From: Pseudomonas sp. Q11
GTDB lineage: Bacteria > Pseudomonadota > Gammaproteobacteria > Pseudomonadales > Pseudomonadaceae
Reading direction: 5' to 3'
Length of the DNA: 64,000 nt
NCBI RefSeq assembly: GCF_024494355.1
Contig: NZ_JAKNQY010000005.1
Location: 16,472 to 80,471, forward strand
Made by a program: the position numbers and the translations under genes. The notes beneath the pieces were generated by a model. That model was given only the letters and a program-made list of their open reading frames with translations. It searched no databases and had not been told where the DNA came from. Below, one piece after another: positions 18,991 through 29,983 of this stretch; the first letter of the stretch is position 1; each line of letters starts with the position of its first letter.

Positions 18991-20295
18991 ATGCGCGTTC
19001 TGGTTTTAGGTAGCGGCGTCATCGGTACCGTCAGTGCTTACTACCTGGCCCGTGCCGGGTTTGAAGTCGTGGTGGTTGATCGTCAGCCGGCGCCAGCCAT
19101 GGAAACCAGTTTTGCCAACGCCGGCCAGGTATCGCCGGGTTATGCCTCGCCGTGGGCCGCGCCAGGTGTGCCACTCAAGGCCATCAAGTGGCTGCTGCAG
19201 CGCCATGCACCGCTGGCGATCAAGGCCACCGCCGACATCGACCAGTACCTGTGGATGGCGCAGATGCTGCGCAACTGCACCGCCAATCGTTATGCCGTCA
19301 ACAAGGAACGCATGGTGCGCCTGTCCGAGTACAGCCGCGACTGCCTCGACGAACTGCGCGCCGAAACCGGGATTGCCTACGAAGGCCGCAGTCTGGGGAC
19401 TACTCAATTGTTCCGTACCCAGGCTCAGGTTGATGGCGCGGCCAAAGACATCGCCGTGCTGAAAGAGTCCGGTGTGCCCTTTGAAGTACTGGACCGTGAA
19501 GGCATTGCCCGCGTCGAGCCGGCATTGGCCAATGTCACCGATATCCTGGCCGGCGCCTTGCGGCTGCCCAATGACCAGACTGGCGACTGTCAGATGTTTA
19601 CCACGCGTCTGGCGCAAATGGCTGTGAAACTCGGTGTGCAATTCCGCTTTGGCCAGGATATCCAGCGCCTGGACTACGCCGGTGATCGCATCAACGGCGT
19701 CTGGATCGACGGCAAGCTGGAAACCGCCGACCGCTACGTCCTGGCCTTGGGCAGCTATTCGCCGCAATTGCTCAAGCCGCTGGGCATTCGTGCGCCGGTG
19801 TATCCGCTCAAGGGCTATTCCCTGACCGTGCCGATCACCAACCCGGCGATGGCACCGACCTCGACCATTCTCGACGAAACCTACAAGGTCGCGATTACCC
19901 GGTTCGACAACCGCATCCGCGTCGGCGGCATGGCGGAAATCGCCGGTTTTGACCTGTCCCTCAACCCGCGGCGGCGTGAAACCCTGGAGATGATCGTCAA
20001 CGACCTTTATCCTCAGGGCGGCGATCTGGCCCAGGCCAGTTTCTGGACCGGCCTGCGTCCGACCACCCCGGATGGCACGCCGATCGTGGGGGCCACTCCG
20101 TTCAAGAACCTGTTCCTGAACACCGGCCATGGCACCCTCGGTTGGACCATGGCCTGTGGTTCCGGTCGCTTGCTGGCGGATTTGATGGCGAAGAAAAAAC
20201 CACAGATCAGCGCCGAAGGCCTCGATATTTCCCGTTATGGCAGTAAACACCAGGAGTCTGCAAAACATGTCAATCCAGCGCCAGCTCACCAATGA
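18991..20295 (+). CDS. dadA: D-amino acid dehydrogenase small subunit
   Basis: Oxidises D-alanine and other D-amino acids to 2-oxo acids, passing electrons to the respiratory chain; membrane-associated flavoprotein. The 434-residue sequence starts with the FAD Rossmann motif [20 protein letters not shown] and contains the family block [20 protein letters not shown]. It heads dadA-ridA-dadX, which converts L-Ala through D-Ala to pyruvate. Its 3' end overlaps ridA by 29 bp, so the two are translationally coupled. Confidence 0.97.
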   Translation: MRVLVLGSGVIGTVSAYYLARAGFEVVVVDRQPAPAMETSFANAGQVSPGYASPWAAPGVPLKAIKWLLQRHAPLAIKATADIDQYLWMAQMLRNCTANRYAVNKERMVRLSEYSRDCLDELRAETGIAYEGRSLGTTQLFRTQAQVDGAAKDIAVLKESGVPFEVLDREGIARVEPALANVTDILAGALRLPNDQTGDCQMFTTRLAQMAVKLGVQFRFGQDIQRLDYAGDRINGVWIDGKLETADRYVLALGSYSPQLLKPLGIRAPVYPLKGYSLTVPITNPAMAPTSTILDETYKVAITRFDNRIRVGGMAEIAGFDLSLNPRRRETLEMIVNDLYPQGGDLAQASFWTGLRPTTPDGTPIVGATPFKNLFLNTGHGTLGWTMACGSGRLLADLMAKKKPQISAEGLDISRYGSKHQESAKHVNPAPAHQ

Positions 20296-20620
20296 CCGCA
20301 TGAGTCAGGCCGTCCTGCACAACGGCACCGTTTACCTGGCCGGGCAGGTTGGCGAGGACATGAGTGCCGGTATCGAGCAGCAGACCCGCGAAACCCTGGC
20401 CAATATCGAGCGTTTGCTGGACCTGGCCGGGACCGACAAAAATCATCTGTTGTCGGTGACGATCTACCTGAAGGACATTGACGCCCATTTCGAAGGCATG
20501 AACGCGATCTGGGACAAATGGTTGCCCCGCGGCGTCGCGCCGGCCCGGGCCACTGTGCAAGCCAAGCTGTGCGAACCGGAAATCCTGGTGGAACTGTCCG
20601 TCGTGGCGGCGCTGCCTTAA
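20267..20620 (+). CDS. RidA-family enamine/imine deaminase
   Basis: A 117-residue RidA (YjgF/YER057c) protein that hydrolyses reactive imines, here most plausibly iminopyruvate released by DadA. It contains the family signature near the C-terminus, [20 protein letters not shown]. The ATG at 20267 is preceded by AGGAG and lies inside the end of dadA. A hairpin with a T-run follows it, before dadX. Confidence 0.92.
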   Translation: MSIQRQLTNDRMSQAVLHNGTVYLAGQVGEDMSAGIEQQTRETLANIERLLDLAGTDKNHLLSVTIYLKDIDAHFEGMNAIWDKWLPRGVAPARATVQAKLCEPEILVELSVVAALP

Positions 20621-20642
20621 ACCCGGAAAACGATCCCTCTTG

Positions 20643-20686
20643 CGGTGCTGTTGGTGGTTCACGCCGTCAGCCAGCACCGTTTTTTT
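20643..20686 (+). terminator. Intra-operon terminator/attenuator between ridA and dadX
   Basis: CGGTGCTG (20643-20650) pairs with CAGCACCG (20672-20679), 21-nt loop, followed by seven T residues. It would lower dadX transcription relative to dadA-ridA unless read through. Confidence 0.7.
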
Positions 20687-20713
20687 ACCGAGTCCGCCTA
20701 GAAGCCTGCCGCC

Positions 20714-21787
20714 ATGCGTCCAGCCCGTGCCCTGATCGACCTTCAAGCTTTGCGTCACAACTACCAATTGGCCCGCGAAGTCACGGGGGCCAAAGCCCTT
20801 GCGGTGATCAAGGCCGATGCCTATGGGCATGGCGCGGTGCGCTGCGCCGAGGCTTTGCAGGACACGGCCGACGGTTTCGCCGTGGCGTGCATCGAAGAAG
20901 CGCTGGAACTGCGGGCCGGCGGGATTCGTGGGCCGGTCTTGCTGCTGGAAGGATTCTTCGAGGCCGATGAACTGTCGCTGATCGTCGAACACGATTTCTG
21001 GTGTGTGGTGCATTCGTTGTGGCAGCTCGAAGCGATTGAAAACGCGACCCTGAACAAGCCGATTACGGTCTGGCTCAAGCTCGACTCGGGGATGCATCGG
21101 GTGGGGCTGCATCCGGCGGATTATCAGGCGGCCTATCGTCGACTGCTGGCCAGCGGCAAGGTGGCGAAGATCGTGTTGATGAGTCACTTCGCCCGCGCCG
21201 ACGAGCTGCACGATCCCAGCAGCACCGAGCAACTGGCGGTGTTCGAGGCGGCCCGCCAGGGGCTGGCAGCGCAGATCAGTTTGCGCAACTCCCCAGCAGT
21301 GCTGGGCTGGCCGCAAATGCCCAGCGACTGGGTGCGGCCAGGCATCATGCTGTACGGCGCGACACCCTTCGAGGAAGCCAACGCCGTTGCCGCGCGGCTG
21401 CAGCCGGTCATGACACTGGAGTCGAAGATCATCAGCGTGCGTGAATTGCCCGCCGGCGAGCCGGTGGGATATGGCGCCCGTTTTGTCACCGCGCAACCGA
21501 CGCGGGTCGGCGTGGTTGCCATGGGGTACGCCGACGGTTACCCGCGCCAGGCGCCGAACGGTACGCCGGTGCTGGTGCACGGGCAGCGCAGTCAGCTGGT
21601 TGGACGGGTCTCCATGGACATGCTGTGTGTCGACTTGACGAATATCCCCCAGGCCGGGCTCGGTTCGACCGTGGAACTGTGGGGCAAGACGATCCTGGCC
21701 AGCGATGTCGCAAAAGCGGCCAGCACGATTCCTTATCAGATTTTCTGCAACCTGCGACGGGTGCCACGGCTCTATTCCGGGGGCTGA
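20714..21787 (+). CDS. dadX: Catabolic alanine racemase
   Basis: Interconverts L- and D-alanine using PLP. The 357-residue protein matches DadX length; the PLP lysine is Lys33 in [11 protein letters not shown] and the second catalytic base is the Tyr of [10 protein letters not shown]. It is the third gene of the dad cluster and supplies D-Ala to DadA. The ATG is 93 bp after ridA, downstream of a strong hairpin. Confidence 0.95.
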   Translation: MRPARALIDLQALRHNYQLAREVTGAKALAVIKADAYGHGAVRCAEALQDTADGFAVACIEEALELRAGGIRGPVLLLEGFFEADELSLIVEHDFWCVVHSLWQLEAIENATLNKPITVWLKLDSGMHRVGLHPADYQAAYRRLLASGKVAKIVLMSHFARADELHDPSSTEQLAVFEAARQGLAAQISLRNSPAVLGWPQMPSDWVRPGIMLYGATPFEEANAVAARLQPVMTLESKIISVRELPAGEPVGYGARFVTAQPTRVGVVAMGYADGYPRQAPNGTPVLVHGQRSQLVGRVSMDMLCVDLTNIPQAGLGSTVELWGKTILASDVAKAASTIPYQIFCNLRRVPRLYSGG

Positions 21788-21916
21788 CGCAAAAGCGCAA
21801 CCTACCGAAAGTCGCTTCACCGCACGGGATTGGGGTCAAAGTGTTGTAAATACTGAACGCTGTCGCCATGATAACGCTCACTTTCCACACAACCTGATTC
21901 CCTGGAGGCTCCAGCA

Positions 21917-22465
21917 TTGGACGTCGGTGAACGACTGCAATCCATTCGTAAACTCAAAGGCCTTTCCCAGCGTGAACTCGCCAAGCGCGCGGGCGTCACC
22001 AACAGCACCATTTCGATGATCGAGAAAAACAGTGTCAGCCCCTCGATCAGCTCGCTGCGTAAGGTTCTTGGCGGGATTCCCATGTCCATGGTCGAGTTTT
22101 TCTCCGAGGAAATCCTTCAGGAGAAACCGACTCAGATCGTCTACAAAGCCAACGAATTGATCGACATTTCCGACGGTGCCGTCACCATGAAGCTGGTGGG
22201 CAGGGCGCATCCGAGCCGGGCGATTGCCTTTCTGAACGAAATCTACCCGCCTGGCGCCGATACCGGTGACGAGATGCTTACCCATGAGGGTGAGGAAACC
22301 GGGATCCTGGTGGAAGGGCGGCTGGAATTGGTGGTCGGCGTCGAAACATTCGTACTCGAAGCGGGCGACAGCTACTATTTCGAGAGCACCAAACCACATC
22401 GTTTCCGTAATCCGTTCGATGCGCCGGCGCGACTGATCAGCGCAGCCACACCGGCCAATTTCTAG
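21917..22465 (+). CDS. pauR: Polyamine-responsive repressor PauR
   Basis: A 182-residue regulator with an N-terminal Xre/Cro helix-turn-helix (LSQRELAKRAGVTNSTISMI, residues 16-35) and a C-terminal cupin sensor domain (HEGEETGILVEGRLEL, AGDSYYFESTKPHRF). This domain order and its place after dadX match PauR, which represses polyamine-catabolic genes and is released by putrescine or cadaverine. It appears to use a TTG start at 21917 with GGAGG upstream. Likely targets in this window are the PuuC-type dehydrogenase and the PauB-type oxidase genes. Confidence 0.9.
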   Translation: MDVGERLQSIRKLKGLSQRELAKRAGVTNSTISMIEKNSVSPSISSLRKVLGGIPMSMVEFFSEEILQEKPTQIVYKANELIDISDGAVTMKLVGRAHPSRAIAFLNEIYPPGADTGDEMLTHEGEETGILVEGRLELVVGVETFVLEAGDSYYFESTKPHRFRNPFDAPARLISAATPANF

Positions 22466-22636
22466 GAAAAGAGGCGCCGGGCCTGCACGGCAAAGGCGCC
22501 CGAAAGATAAGCTGTCATGACAAACAAGACCCTTGCGACTTTGGGGTTGTTTCAGTGTGACGGCCTTACCGCTATACTTGCGCCCGCCTGCAAACCGTGG
22601 CCGCAGGCGTGACTAGCCACCATTGAGGGTGTACGC

Positions 22637-23059
22637 GTGAATCTAATTATGAAAATGCTGGCTGTACCAGCAACCGTATTGGCCCTATGGGCAGCCAGCG
22701 CCCAAGCGGCGCCCAACGACGAAATCGCCAAGCGCCTTGAACCGGTCGGCCAGGTCTGCGTTCAGGGGCAGGAATGCAAGGGCATGGAAGTCGTGGCTTC
22801 GGCTGGCGGAGGTGGAGCCAAGACGCCGAAGGATGTTATTGCAAAACACTGCAACGCTTGCCACGGCACCGGCCTGCTGGATGCTCCGAAGATCGGCGAT
22901 GCAGCGGCATGGGGTGAACGTGCCAAGAAAGAAGGCGGCCTTGATGGGCTGCTTGCCAAAGCTATCTCTGGCATCAATGCCATGCCGCCTAAAGGTACTT
23001 GCGCCGATTGCTCGGATGACGAACTCAAGGGCGCCATCAAAGAGATGTCGGGTCTGTAA
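22637..23059 (+). CDS. cycB: Cytochrome c5 family protein
   Basis: A 140-residue secreted monohaem cytochrome. The signal peptide ends ...ALWAASAQA, haem c attaches at CNACH (residues 72-76), and MPPKGTC supplies the axial Met. An extra Cys pair (CVQGQEC, CADCSD) is typical of c5. It acts in periplasmic electron transfer. The GTG at 22637 has GAGGG upstream; an ATG four codons later is a possible alternative. A terminator follows directly. Confidence 0.88.
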   Translation: MNLIMKMLAVPATVLALWAASAQAAPNDEIAKRLEPVGQVCVQGQECKGMEVVASAGGGGAKTPKDVIAKHCNACHGTGLLDAPKIGDAAAWGERAKKEGGLDGLLAKAISGINAMPPKGTCADCSDDELKGAIKEMSGL

Positions 23060-23080
23060 TAACCAGCATCTTCCGCAAGA

Positions 23081-23105
23081 AAGCCGCTTGCGAGCGGCTT
23101 TTTTG
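23081..23105 (+). terminator. Terminator after cycB
   Basis: AAGCCGCT (23081-23088) pairs with AGCGGCTT (23093-23100) around TGCG, then a T-run. Confidence 0.9.
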
Positions 23106-23195
23106 TGCCCGGTGGTTTTACAAAGACTGTTCATCGCAACCAAGACCCGGCAAGCTCGGTCCAACCCACATTCATGGAATGTCCCGGAGGGTCGG

Positions 23196-25118
23196 ATGGT
23201 GCAGTTGTGTTCAATCGAACAGGCGGTGGATGACGTACTCGCGCGCCTGCCGGCGCACATTCATCTGGGGATGCCTCTGGGGTTGGGCAAACCCAATCTG
23301 TTCGCCAACGCCCTGTACCGGCGTATCGCGCAATTGCCCGAGCGACACCTGACCATCTACACCGCTCTGAGCCTGGGCCGACCAAACCTGGGTGATGGGT
23401 TGCAGAAGCGTTTTCTCGAACCCTTTATCGAACGGGTCTTTGGCGATTATCCGGAACTGGATTACCTCGCCGATCTGCACCGCGACAGCCTGCCGGCCAA
23501 CATCCACGTCCAGCAATTCTTCCTGCAACCGGGCAGCCTGTTACACAGCGCGTCGGCCCAGCAGGATTACGTCAGCAGCAACTACAGCCACGCCGCGCGG
23601 GACATCAACGCTGCCGGCTTGAACCTGATCGCGCAACTGGTGGCCAGTGATGCGCAGCATCCTGACCGCCTGAGCCTGAGTTGCAACCCGGACATCACTC
23701 TCGACCTGTTGCCGATGATCGCCAAGCGGCGCGCGGCGGGGGAGACCATCCTCATGGTGGGCCAGGTTCACAGCGATTTGCCCTACATGCCCGGTGATGC
23801 GGAAGTTGGCATCGACACGTTCGACCTGCTGATCGATGAAAAGGACAGCCACGCGCTTTTTTCCACGCCGAACATGCCGGTGGGGTTTCAGGATCATATG
23901 ATCGGCCTGCACGCCAGTACTCTGGTGCGAGACGGCGGTACGTTGCAGATCGGCATCGGCTCCATGGGCGATGCGTTGACGGCGGCGTTGCTGGCGCGTC
24001 AGGCCGATAATGCCGGTTACCAGGCGTTGCTGGCGGAGCTGAATCTCAGCCAGTGGGCGCAGTTGATCGAGCGCGAGGGCGGGGTCGAACCGTTTGCCAA
24101 AGGGTTGTACGGCTGCAGCGAAATGTTCGTCAACGGCTTGCTGGTGCTGGCGGAGGCCGGGATCATCCGGCGCAAGGTCTATCCCGACGAGCCGACCCAG
24201 GAACAGGCCAACGCCGGCACCCTCGACGAGGCGGCGCAACCCGACGGCATTTGCATCCATGGCGGATTTTTCCTCGGTCCGCTCAGCTTTTACGAGCGCT
24301 TGCGCGAGCTGCCACAGAGTCGGCGCCTCGAATTCAACATGACCCGCATCAGTTACATCAACGAATTGTACGGCCAGGAACGACTCAAGCGTCTGCAGCG
24401 ACTCGACGCACGCTTCATCAACACGGTTTTCACCATGACCTTGCTGGGCGCCGGGGTGGCGGATCAGCTGGAAGATGGTCGCGTACTCAGCGGCGTGGGC
24501 GGGCAGTACAACTTCGTTGCCCAAGGCCATGCGCTGGAGGGCGGGCGTTCCATTTTGCTCCTGCGCAGTTGGCGCGAGGCGGGGGGAGAGATCAGTTCGA
24601 ACATCGTCTGGGAATACGGCCATTGCACCATTCCCCGGCACCTGCGAGACATCGTGGTGACTGAATACGGTATCGCTGACCTGCGGGGCAAGACTGATGC
24701 CGCAGTGATCGAGGCGCTGCTGAACATCAGCGACTCACGCTTCCAGCCGGAGCTGATCGAGCAGGCGCAAAATGCCGGCAAGTTGCCGAAGGATTTCCGC
24801 CTTGATCCACGGTTCACTGATAACACCTCGGTGCGCTTGCACGCCATCGAGGCGCGGCATCCGAATCTGTTTCCGGAATACCCGCTGGGTTGTGATTTTG
24901 ACGGTGTAGAACGGGACCTGCTGCGAGCGCTGAACTGGCTCAAGAGCAAGTTCAAACTCACCGAAATGCTGGAGCTGGGCAAGGCGGCGCTGGATGCGCC
25001 GCCGCCGTCGGAGTTTCCCGAGCATTTGGAGCGGATGCAGCTGGCGAGCCCCGAAGGGCTGAAAGAAGAGCTGGGCCAGCGCTTGTTGCTCGCTGGTCTT
25101 AAGATCACCGCGCCTTAA
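23196..25118 (+). CDS. Acetyl-CoA hydrolase/CoA-transferase family protein
   Basis: A 640-residue member of the acetyl-CoA hydrolase/transferase family. It contains GIGSMGDALTAALLARQ in the central part and the C-terminal GVGGQYNFVAQGHALEGGRS and VVTEYGIADLRGKT blocks, the usual CoA-binding and catalytic regions. It could hydrolyse an acyl-CoA or move CoA between acids; the substrate is unclear. It starts at the ATG at 23196 after GGAGG. The frame is open 459 bp further upstream, but only because it shadows cycB. Confidence 0.85.
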   Translation: MVQLCSIEQAVDDVLARLPAHIHLGMPLGLGKPNLFANALYRRIAQLPERHLTIYTALSLGRPNLGDGLQKRFLEPFIERVFGDYPELDYLADLHRDSLPANIHVQQFFLQPGSLLHSASAQQDYVSSNYSHAARDINAAGLNLIAQLVASDAQHPDRLSLSCNPDITLDLLPMIAKRRAAGETILMVGQVHSDLPYMPGDAEVGIDTFDLLIDEKDSHALFSTPNMPVGFQDHMIGLHASTLVRDGGTLQIGIGSMGDALTAALLARQADNAGYQALLAELNLSQWAQLIEREGGVEPFAKGLYGCSEMFVNGLLVLAEAGIIRRKVYPDEPTQEQANAGTLDEAAQPDGICIHGGFFLGPLSFYERLRELPQSRRLEFNMTRISYINELYGQERLKRLQRLDARFINTVFTMTLLGAGVADQLEDGRVLSGVGGQYNFVAQGHALEGGRSILLLRSWREAGGEISSNIVWEYGHCTIPRHLRDIVVTEYGIADLRGKTDAAVIEALLNISDSRFQPELIEQAQNAGKLPKDFRLDPRFTDNTSVRLHAIEARHPNLFPEYPLGCDFDGVERDLLRALNWLKSKFKLTEMLELGKAALDAPPPSEFPEHLERMQLASPEGLKEELGQRLLLAGLKITAP

Positions 25119-25132
25119 CAGGTTGCAAAACC

Positions 25133-25322
25133 CCCTGTGGGAGCGAGCCTGCTCGCGATAGCGATCTGTCGGCACATCGATGTAACAAAGATCCACCGCT
25201 ATCGCGAGCAGGCTCGCTCCCACAGGGATGCAGGTTCTGCTCAAACTGGTCCGATGGGTATACAGCCGAAAGAACCAGGCCGGCTGTCAGGCCGCCTCGC
25301 GAGCGAGCTTTGCTCCCACAGG
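25133..25322. repeat. REP pair plus single REP
   Basis: A classic inverted pair at 25133-25227 (CCCTGTGGGAGCGAGCC... and mirror), then a lone unit at 25293-25322 (GCCTCGCGAGCGAGC...CTCCCACAGG). They fill the gap between the convergent CoA-hydrolase and xpt genes; nothing else is seen there. Confidence 0.9.
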
Positions 25323-25337
25323 CCGGATGCAGGGTGG

Positions 25338-25979
<642 letters not shown>

Positions 25980-27989
25980 CTAGCGCTTGAGCATCGCTCG
26001 TATATCGGCCAGGGCGCTGTTGCCGCGAACGGCCTTGACCTCGGTCGGTGTGTCGTCATTGCCTTCCCAGGCCAGGTCGTCCGGCGGCAGCTCATCGAGG
26101 AAGCGGCTCGGGGCGCAGTCGATCACCTCGCCGTATTGCTTGCGCTTGGCGGCGAAGGTAAAGGCCAGCGTCTGACGTGCGCGGGTAATACCGACGTAGG
26201 CCAGGCGTCGCTCTTCTTCGATGGTGTCGGCTTCGATGCTGGAGCGGTGGGGCAGGATTTCTTCTTCCATGCCCATGATGAACACGTAGGGGAATTCCAG
26301 ACCCTTGGAGGCGTGAAGAGTCATCATCTGCACGCCTTCGGCGCCGTCTTCCTCTTCCTGCTGGCGTTCAAGCATGTCCCGCAGCACGAGTTTGCCAATG
26401 GCGTCCTCGACGGTCATGTCGCCGTCTTCGTCCTTTTCCAGGGTGTTTTTCAACGCCTCGATCAAGAACCAGACGTTGCCCATGCGGTAGTCCGCTGCCT
26501 TGTCGCTGGAGCTGTTGGTACGCAGCCAGTTCTCGTAGTCGATGTCCATGACCATGCTGCGCAGCGCCGAGATCGGGTCTTCGCCGGCGCACTGTTCGCG
26601 CACCTTGTCCATAAAGCGCTTGAAGCGCGCCAAACGGTCGGTGAAGCGGCTGTCCAGATGCTCGCCCAGGCCGATTTCATCGGTGGCGGCGTACATCGAA
26701 ATTTTGCGCTCGGTGGCGTAGTTGCCGAGTTTTTCCAGGGTGGTCGAGCCGATCTCCCGGCGCGGGACGTTGATCACCCGCAAGAAGGCGTTGTCGTCGT
26801 CCGGGTTCACGATCAGGCGGAAGTAAGCCATCAGGTCCTTCACTTCCTGGCGCCCGAAGAAGCTGTTGCCCCCCGACAGGCGATACGGGATCTGGTGATG
26901 CTGCAACTTCAGCTCGATCAGCTTGGCCTGGTAGTTACCGCGATACAGGATGGCAAAATCACTGTACGGCCGGTCGGTGCGCAGGTGCAGGCTGAGGATT
27001 TCCATGGCCACGCGCTCGGCTTCGGCGTCTTCGTTGCGACAGCGGATCACACGGATCTCGTCGCCGTGACCCATCTCGCTCCACAGTTGCTTTTCGAACT
27101 CGTGGGGGTTGTTGGAGATCAGCACGTTGGCGCAACGCAGGATGCGGCTGGTGGAGCGGTAGTTCTGCTCCAGCATTACCACTTTGAGCGACGGGTAATC
27201 TTCCTTGAGCAGCATCAGGTTTTCCGGCCGCGCGCCGCGCCAGGCGTAGATCGACTGGTCGTCGTCGCCCACCACGGTGAACTGGTTACGGATGCCGATC
27301 AGCAGCTTCACCAGCAAATACTGGCTGGCGTTGGTGTCCTGGTATTCATCCACCAGCAGGTAGCGGACCTTGTTCTGCCATTTTTCGAGGATGTCGGCGT
27401 GGTCCTGGAACAGCTTGACCGGCAGCAGGATCAGGTCGTCGAAGTCCACCGCGTTGAACGCCTTGAGCGTGCGCTGGTAATGGGCGTAGACGATGGCGGC
27501 GGTCTGTTCCTTGGGATTGCGGGCGTTTTCCAGGGCTTGGGGCGGCAGGATCAGATCGTTTTTCCAGGCGCCGATCATGTTCTTGATCTCGTCGACGCTG
27601 TCGTCGCCCGAGTATTCCTTTTGCATGATGTCGGTCATCAGCGCCTTGACATCGGTCTCGTCGAAAATCGAGAAACCCGGCTTGTAGCCCAGCCGTGCAT
27701 GTTCCTTGCGGATGATGTTCAGGCCCAGGTTGTGGAAGGTGCAGACCGTCAGGCCACGACCTTCACCGGCGCGCAGCAGGCCGCCGACCCGTTCCTTCAT
27801 TTCCCGGGCGGCCTTGTTGGTGAAGGTCATGGCGACGATGTACTGGGCGCGGATACCGCAGTTCTGGATCAGGTGCGCGATCTTGCGGGTGATCACACTG
27901 GTCTTGCCGGAGCCTGCACCGGCGAGCACCAAAAGAGGGCCGCCGACATAGTTCACGGCTTCTTGCTGCCGGGGATTGAGTCGGGACAT
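25980..27989 (-). CDS. rep: ATP-dependent DNA helicase Rep
   Basis: A 3'-5' superfamily 1 helicase that helps replication forks through obstacles. The 669-residue protein has the Q-motif LNPRQQEAV, Walker A AGAGSGKT (23-30), the DEYQDTN Walker B, DDDQSIYAWRGA and the late motif VQMMTLHASKGLEF. Length and motif spacing fit Rep rather than UvrD. Divergent from the c-di-GMP gene. Confidence 0.96.
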   Translation of the reverse strand: MSRLNPRQQEAVNYVGGPLLVLAGAGSGKTSVITRKIAHLIQNCGIRAQYIVAMTFTNKAAREMKERVGGLLRAGEGRGLTVCTFHNLGLNIIRKEHARLGYKPGFSIFDETDVKALMTDIMQKEYSGDDSVDEIKNMIGAWKNDLILPPQALENARNPKEQTAAIVYAHYQRTLKAFNAVDFDDLILLPVKLFQDHADILEKWQNKVRYLLVDEYQDTNASQYLLVKLLIGIRNQFTVVGDDDQSIYAWRGARPENLMLLKEDYPSLKVVMLEQNYRSTSRILRCANVLISNNPHEFEKQLWSEMGHGDEIRVIRCRNEDAEAERVAMEILSLHLRTDRPYSDFAILYRGNYQAKLIELKLQHHQIPYRLSGGNSFFGRQEVKDLMAYFRLIVNPDDDNAFLRVINVPRREIGSTTLEKLGNYATERKISMYAATDEIGLGEHLDSRFTDRLARFKRFMDKVREQCAGEDPISALRSMVMDIDYENWLRTNSSSDKAADYRMGNVWFLIEALKNTLEKDEDGDMTVEDAIGKLVLRDMLERQQEEEDGAEGVQMMTLHASKGLEFPYVFIMGMEEEILPHRSSIEADTIEEERRLAYVGITRARQTLAFTFAAKRKQYGEVIDCAPSRFLDELPPDDLAWEGNDDTPTEVKAVRGNSALADIRAMLKR

Positions 27990-28197
27990 GACAGGGTCAG
28001 GGAGTCGTTTGCGAAATGGGCCGGCATTTTAACAGGCTCAGAGAATTGTGCTGCTCTGTCCGACTTGTGACGTAACACAGTATTGTCATTTGCCGCTTTT
28101 GCTACTTTCACGCAGGATGTGGGGCGAATTTGCGTCTAACGTTCGACTTTGAGCGTAAAAAAAGCCGTCTAAAGCAAGTGTTTGAGAACCATTGGCA

Positions 28198-28226
28198 TTG
28201 GTCATTGGCGGTCAGCAGGTCATAAT
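28198..28226 (+). promoter_or_regulatory. Candidate promoter for the GGDEF/EAL gene
   Basis: TTGGTC (28198-28203), 17-bp spacer, CATAAT (28221-28226), about 40 bp before the start codon. The remainder of the 276-bp rep/EAL intergenic shows no gene. Confidence 0.45.
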
Positions 28227-28265
28227 GCCCCGCGCCTATTACCTTGCAGAGTCTAGGGAGTCAGC

Positions 28266-29936
28266 TTGTCAACGTCTGTCGAACCCTTGCGTTTGCTGCT
28301 ATTGGCCGAAGAGCCGGTATGGTCAGCGATTTTGCGCGAGTGCCTGACCCCCATGGGGCCGTCGGTCGTGTTGATCAGTGCCCCGAGCTGGGAGTCGGTC
28401 AGCAGCCTGTTCGAAGACACCCACAACGCGGTACTGCTGACTGTTGCGGCGCTGCAACCGGCACCCGGTCGTTGCCGTTTGCCGACTGTCCTGTTGCTCG
28501 AGCACGAGCCTACGATCCCGCCTGATGGCGTCAGCGATTGGCTGGTACGTGATGTACTCGATGGTGCCACTCTGCGCCGTTGCCTGCGCCATGTGCGCGA
28601 GCGTGGCGTGCTGGAAAACACGCTGCAGCGTCTCGCCGAACAGGATCCACTGACCGGCATCGCCAATCGCCAGGGTTTCCAGACGCTGCTGACGGCGCGC
28701 CTGGCTGAAAACGAAGGCCGTGGCCTGGTGCTCGGTCATCTGGATCTGGATAACTTCCGCCACGCCAACGACTCCCTTGGCCACCAGGCCGGTGACCGTT
28801 TGATCCTGCAAGTAGTGTCGAGGCTCAAAGGTTCGCTTGAGGCCGGCGATCAACTGGCGCGCTTGGGCAGCGACGAATTCGCGCTGCTGATCGACACCCG
28901 CCGGGCGCCTCAGCGGGCTGAATGGATGGCCGAGCGCATCACCGAAGCCATGGCCGAACCCTATTGGGTAGACGGTGAAAGCCTGCTGATCGGTTGCAGC
29001 CTGGGGATCGCCCATGCTCGTGCCCAGGCCGGCGCGGACCCGCTGATGTGGCACGCCCATATCGCCATGCAGCAGGCCAAGAGCACGCAGGGCTGCACCT
29101 TTCACATCTTCAACGAACGCATCAATCGCAATGCCCGCAGCCTCGCTGACCTGGAGAGCGAGTTGCGCCGGGCGCTGCGTCGCGACGAACTGGAGTTGCA
29201 TTACCAACCCCGGCTGAGCCTGGATGGCGGCACCATCGTCGGCCTCGAAGCCCTGGTGCGCTGGCGTCATAGCGAACGCGGGCTGTTACCCCCCAGCGAG
29301 TTCGTGCCGCTGGCCGAACAAAGCGGCCTGATCGTGCCGCTGGGCTATTGGGTGATTTCCCGGGCGCTACGGGACATGCAATCGCTGCGCGAGCGGGGAT
29401 TGGCGCCGTTGCACATGGCGGTCAACCTGTCGTTCCGGCAGTTTCAGGACAGCCAGTTGTTGCCGACCCTGAGCCGTTTGATCGCCGAGCGGGGTGTCGA
29501 GGCTCAATGGCTGGAATTCGAACTGACCGAAACCGCCGTCATGCGCCGCAGCGAACTGGTCAAACAGACCATGGATGCCCTGGGTCGCCTGGGCGTGCGC
29601 TTTTCCCTGGATGACTTCGGCACCGGCTTCTCCTCGTTCGTGCACCTCAACAGCCTGCCCATCGCCTTGCTCAAGATCGACAAGAGCTTTGTCGGTGGCA
29701 TGGAACAGCGCGAAGAGAATCGCAAGTTGGTCCACGCGATGATCAACCTGGCCCACAACCTCAACCTGGAAGTAGTCGCCGAAGGTGTGGAAACCCGGGA
29801 GCAACTGGATTTGCTGCGAAGTTACGGTTGCGATCAGGTGCAGGGTTTTTTGATCAGCAAGCCGTTGCCGTTGCCTGAGTTGGTTGAATACCTGACGTTT
29901 GACGGCAGCCAGTCGACGCGGGTCCTCGTGGTCTAA
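28266..29936 (+). CDS. Cyclic-di-GMP phosphodiesterase with degenerate GGDEF and intact EAL domain
   Basis: A 556-residue cytosolic protein: residues 1-115 look like a degenerate receiver domain without the usual phospho-Asp pocket, 125-285 a GGDEF domain whose active site is GSDEF (201-205), and 300-550 an EAL domain with EALVRW (328-333), DDFGTG and VAEGVET intact. The intact EAL set predicts c-di-GMP hydrolysis. GSDEF may be inactive, GTP-binding or weakly active. It starts at the TTG at 28266 after AGGGAG. Likely affects biofilm and exopolysaccharide (inference). Confidence 0.87.
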   Translation: MSTSVEPLRLLLLAEEPVWSAILRECLTPMGPSVVLISAPSWESVSSLFEDTHNAVLLTVAALQPAPGRCRLPTVLLLEHEPTIPPDGVSDWLVRDVLDGATLRRCLRHVRERGVLENTLQRLAEQDPLTGIANRQGFQTLLTARLAENEGRGLVLGHLDLDNFRHANDSLGHQAGDRLILQVVSRLKGSLEAGDQLARLGSDEFALLIDTRRAPQRAEWMAERITEAMAEPYWVDGESLLIGCSLGIAHARAQAGADPLMWHAHIAMQQAKSTQGCTFHIFNERINRNARSLADLESELRRALRRDELELHYQPRLSLDGGTIVGLEALVRWRHSERGLLPPSEFVPLAEQSGLIVPLGYWVISRALRDMQSLRERGLAPLHMAVNLSFRQFQDSQLLPTLSRLIAERGVEAQWLEFELTETAVMRRSELVKQTMDALGRLGVRFSLDDFGTGFSSFVHLNSLPIALLKIDKSFVGGMEQREENRKLVHAMINLAHNLNLEVVAEGVETREQLDLLRSYGCDQVQGFLISKPLPLPELVEYLTFDGSQSTRVLVV

Positions 29937-29946
29937 CACAACCCCT

Positions 29947-29974
29947 TGTGGGAGCGAGCAAGCCCGCTCCCACA
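29947..29974. repeat. Single palindromic REP (likely terminator)
   Basis: TGTGGGAGCG and CGCTCCCACA form a perfect 10-bp stem with an 8-nt loop, between the convergent EAL and MATE genes whose stops are only 47 bp apart. Confidence 0.85.
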
Positions 29975-29983
29975 TAGGGAATC

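Noticed and set aside
26136..28070. A 644-codon frame opposite rep
   Set aside because: No recognisable protein features. rep itself has all helicase motifs in the other strand.
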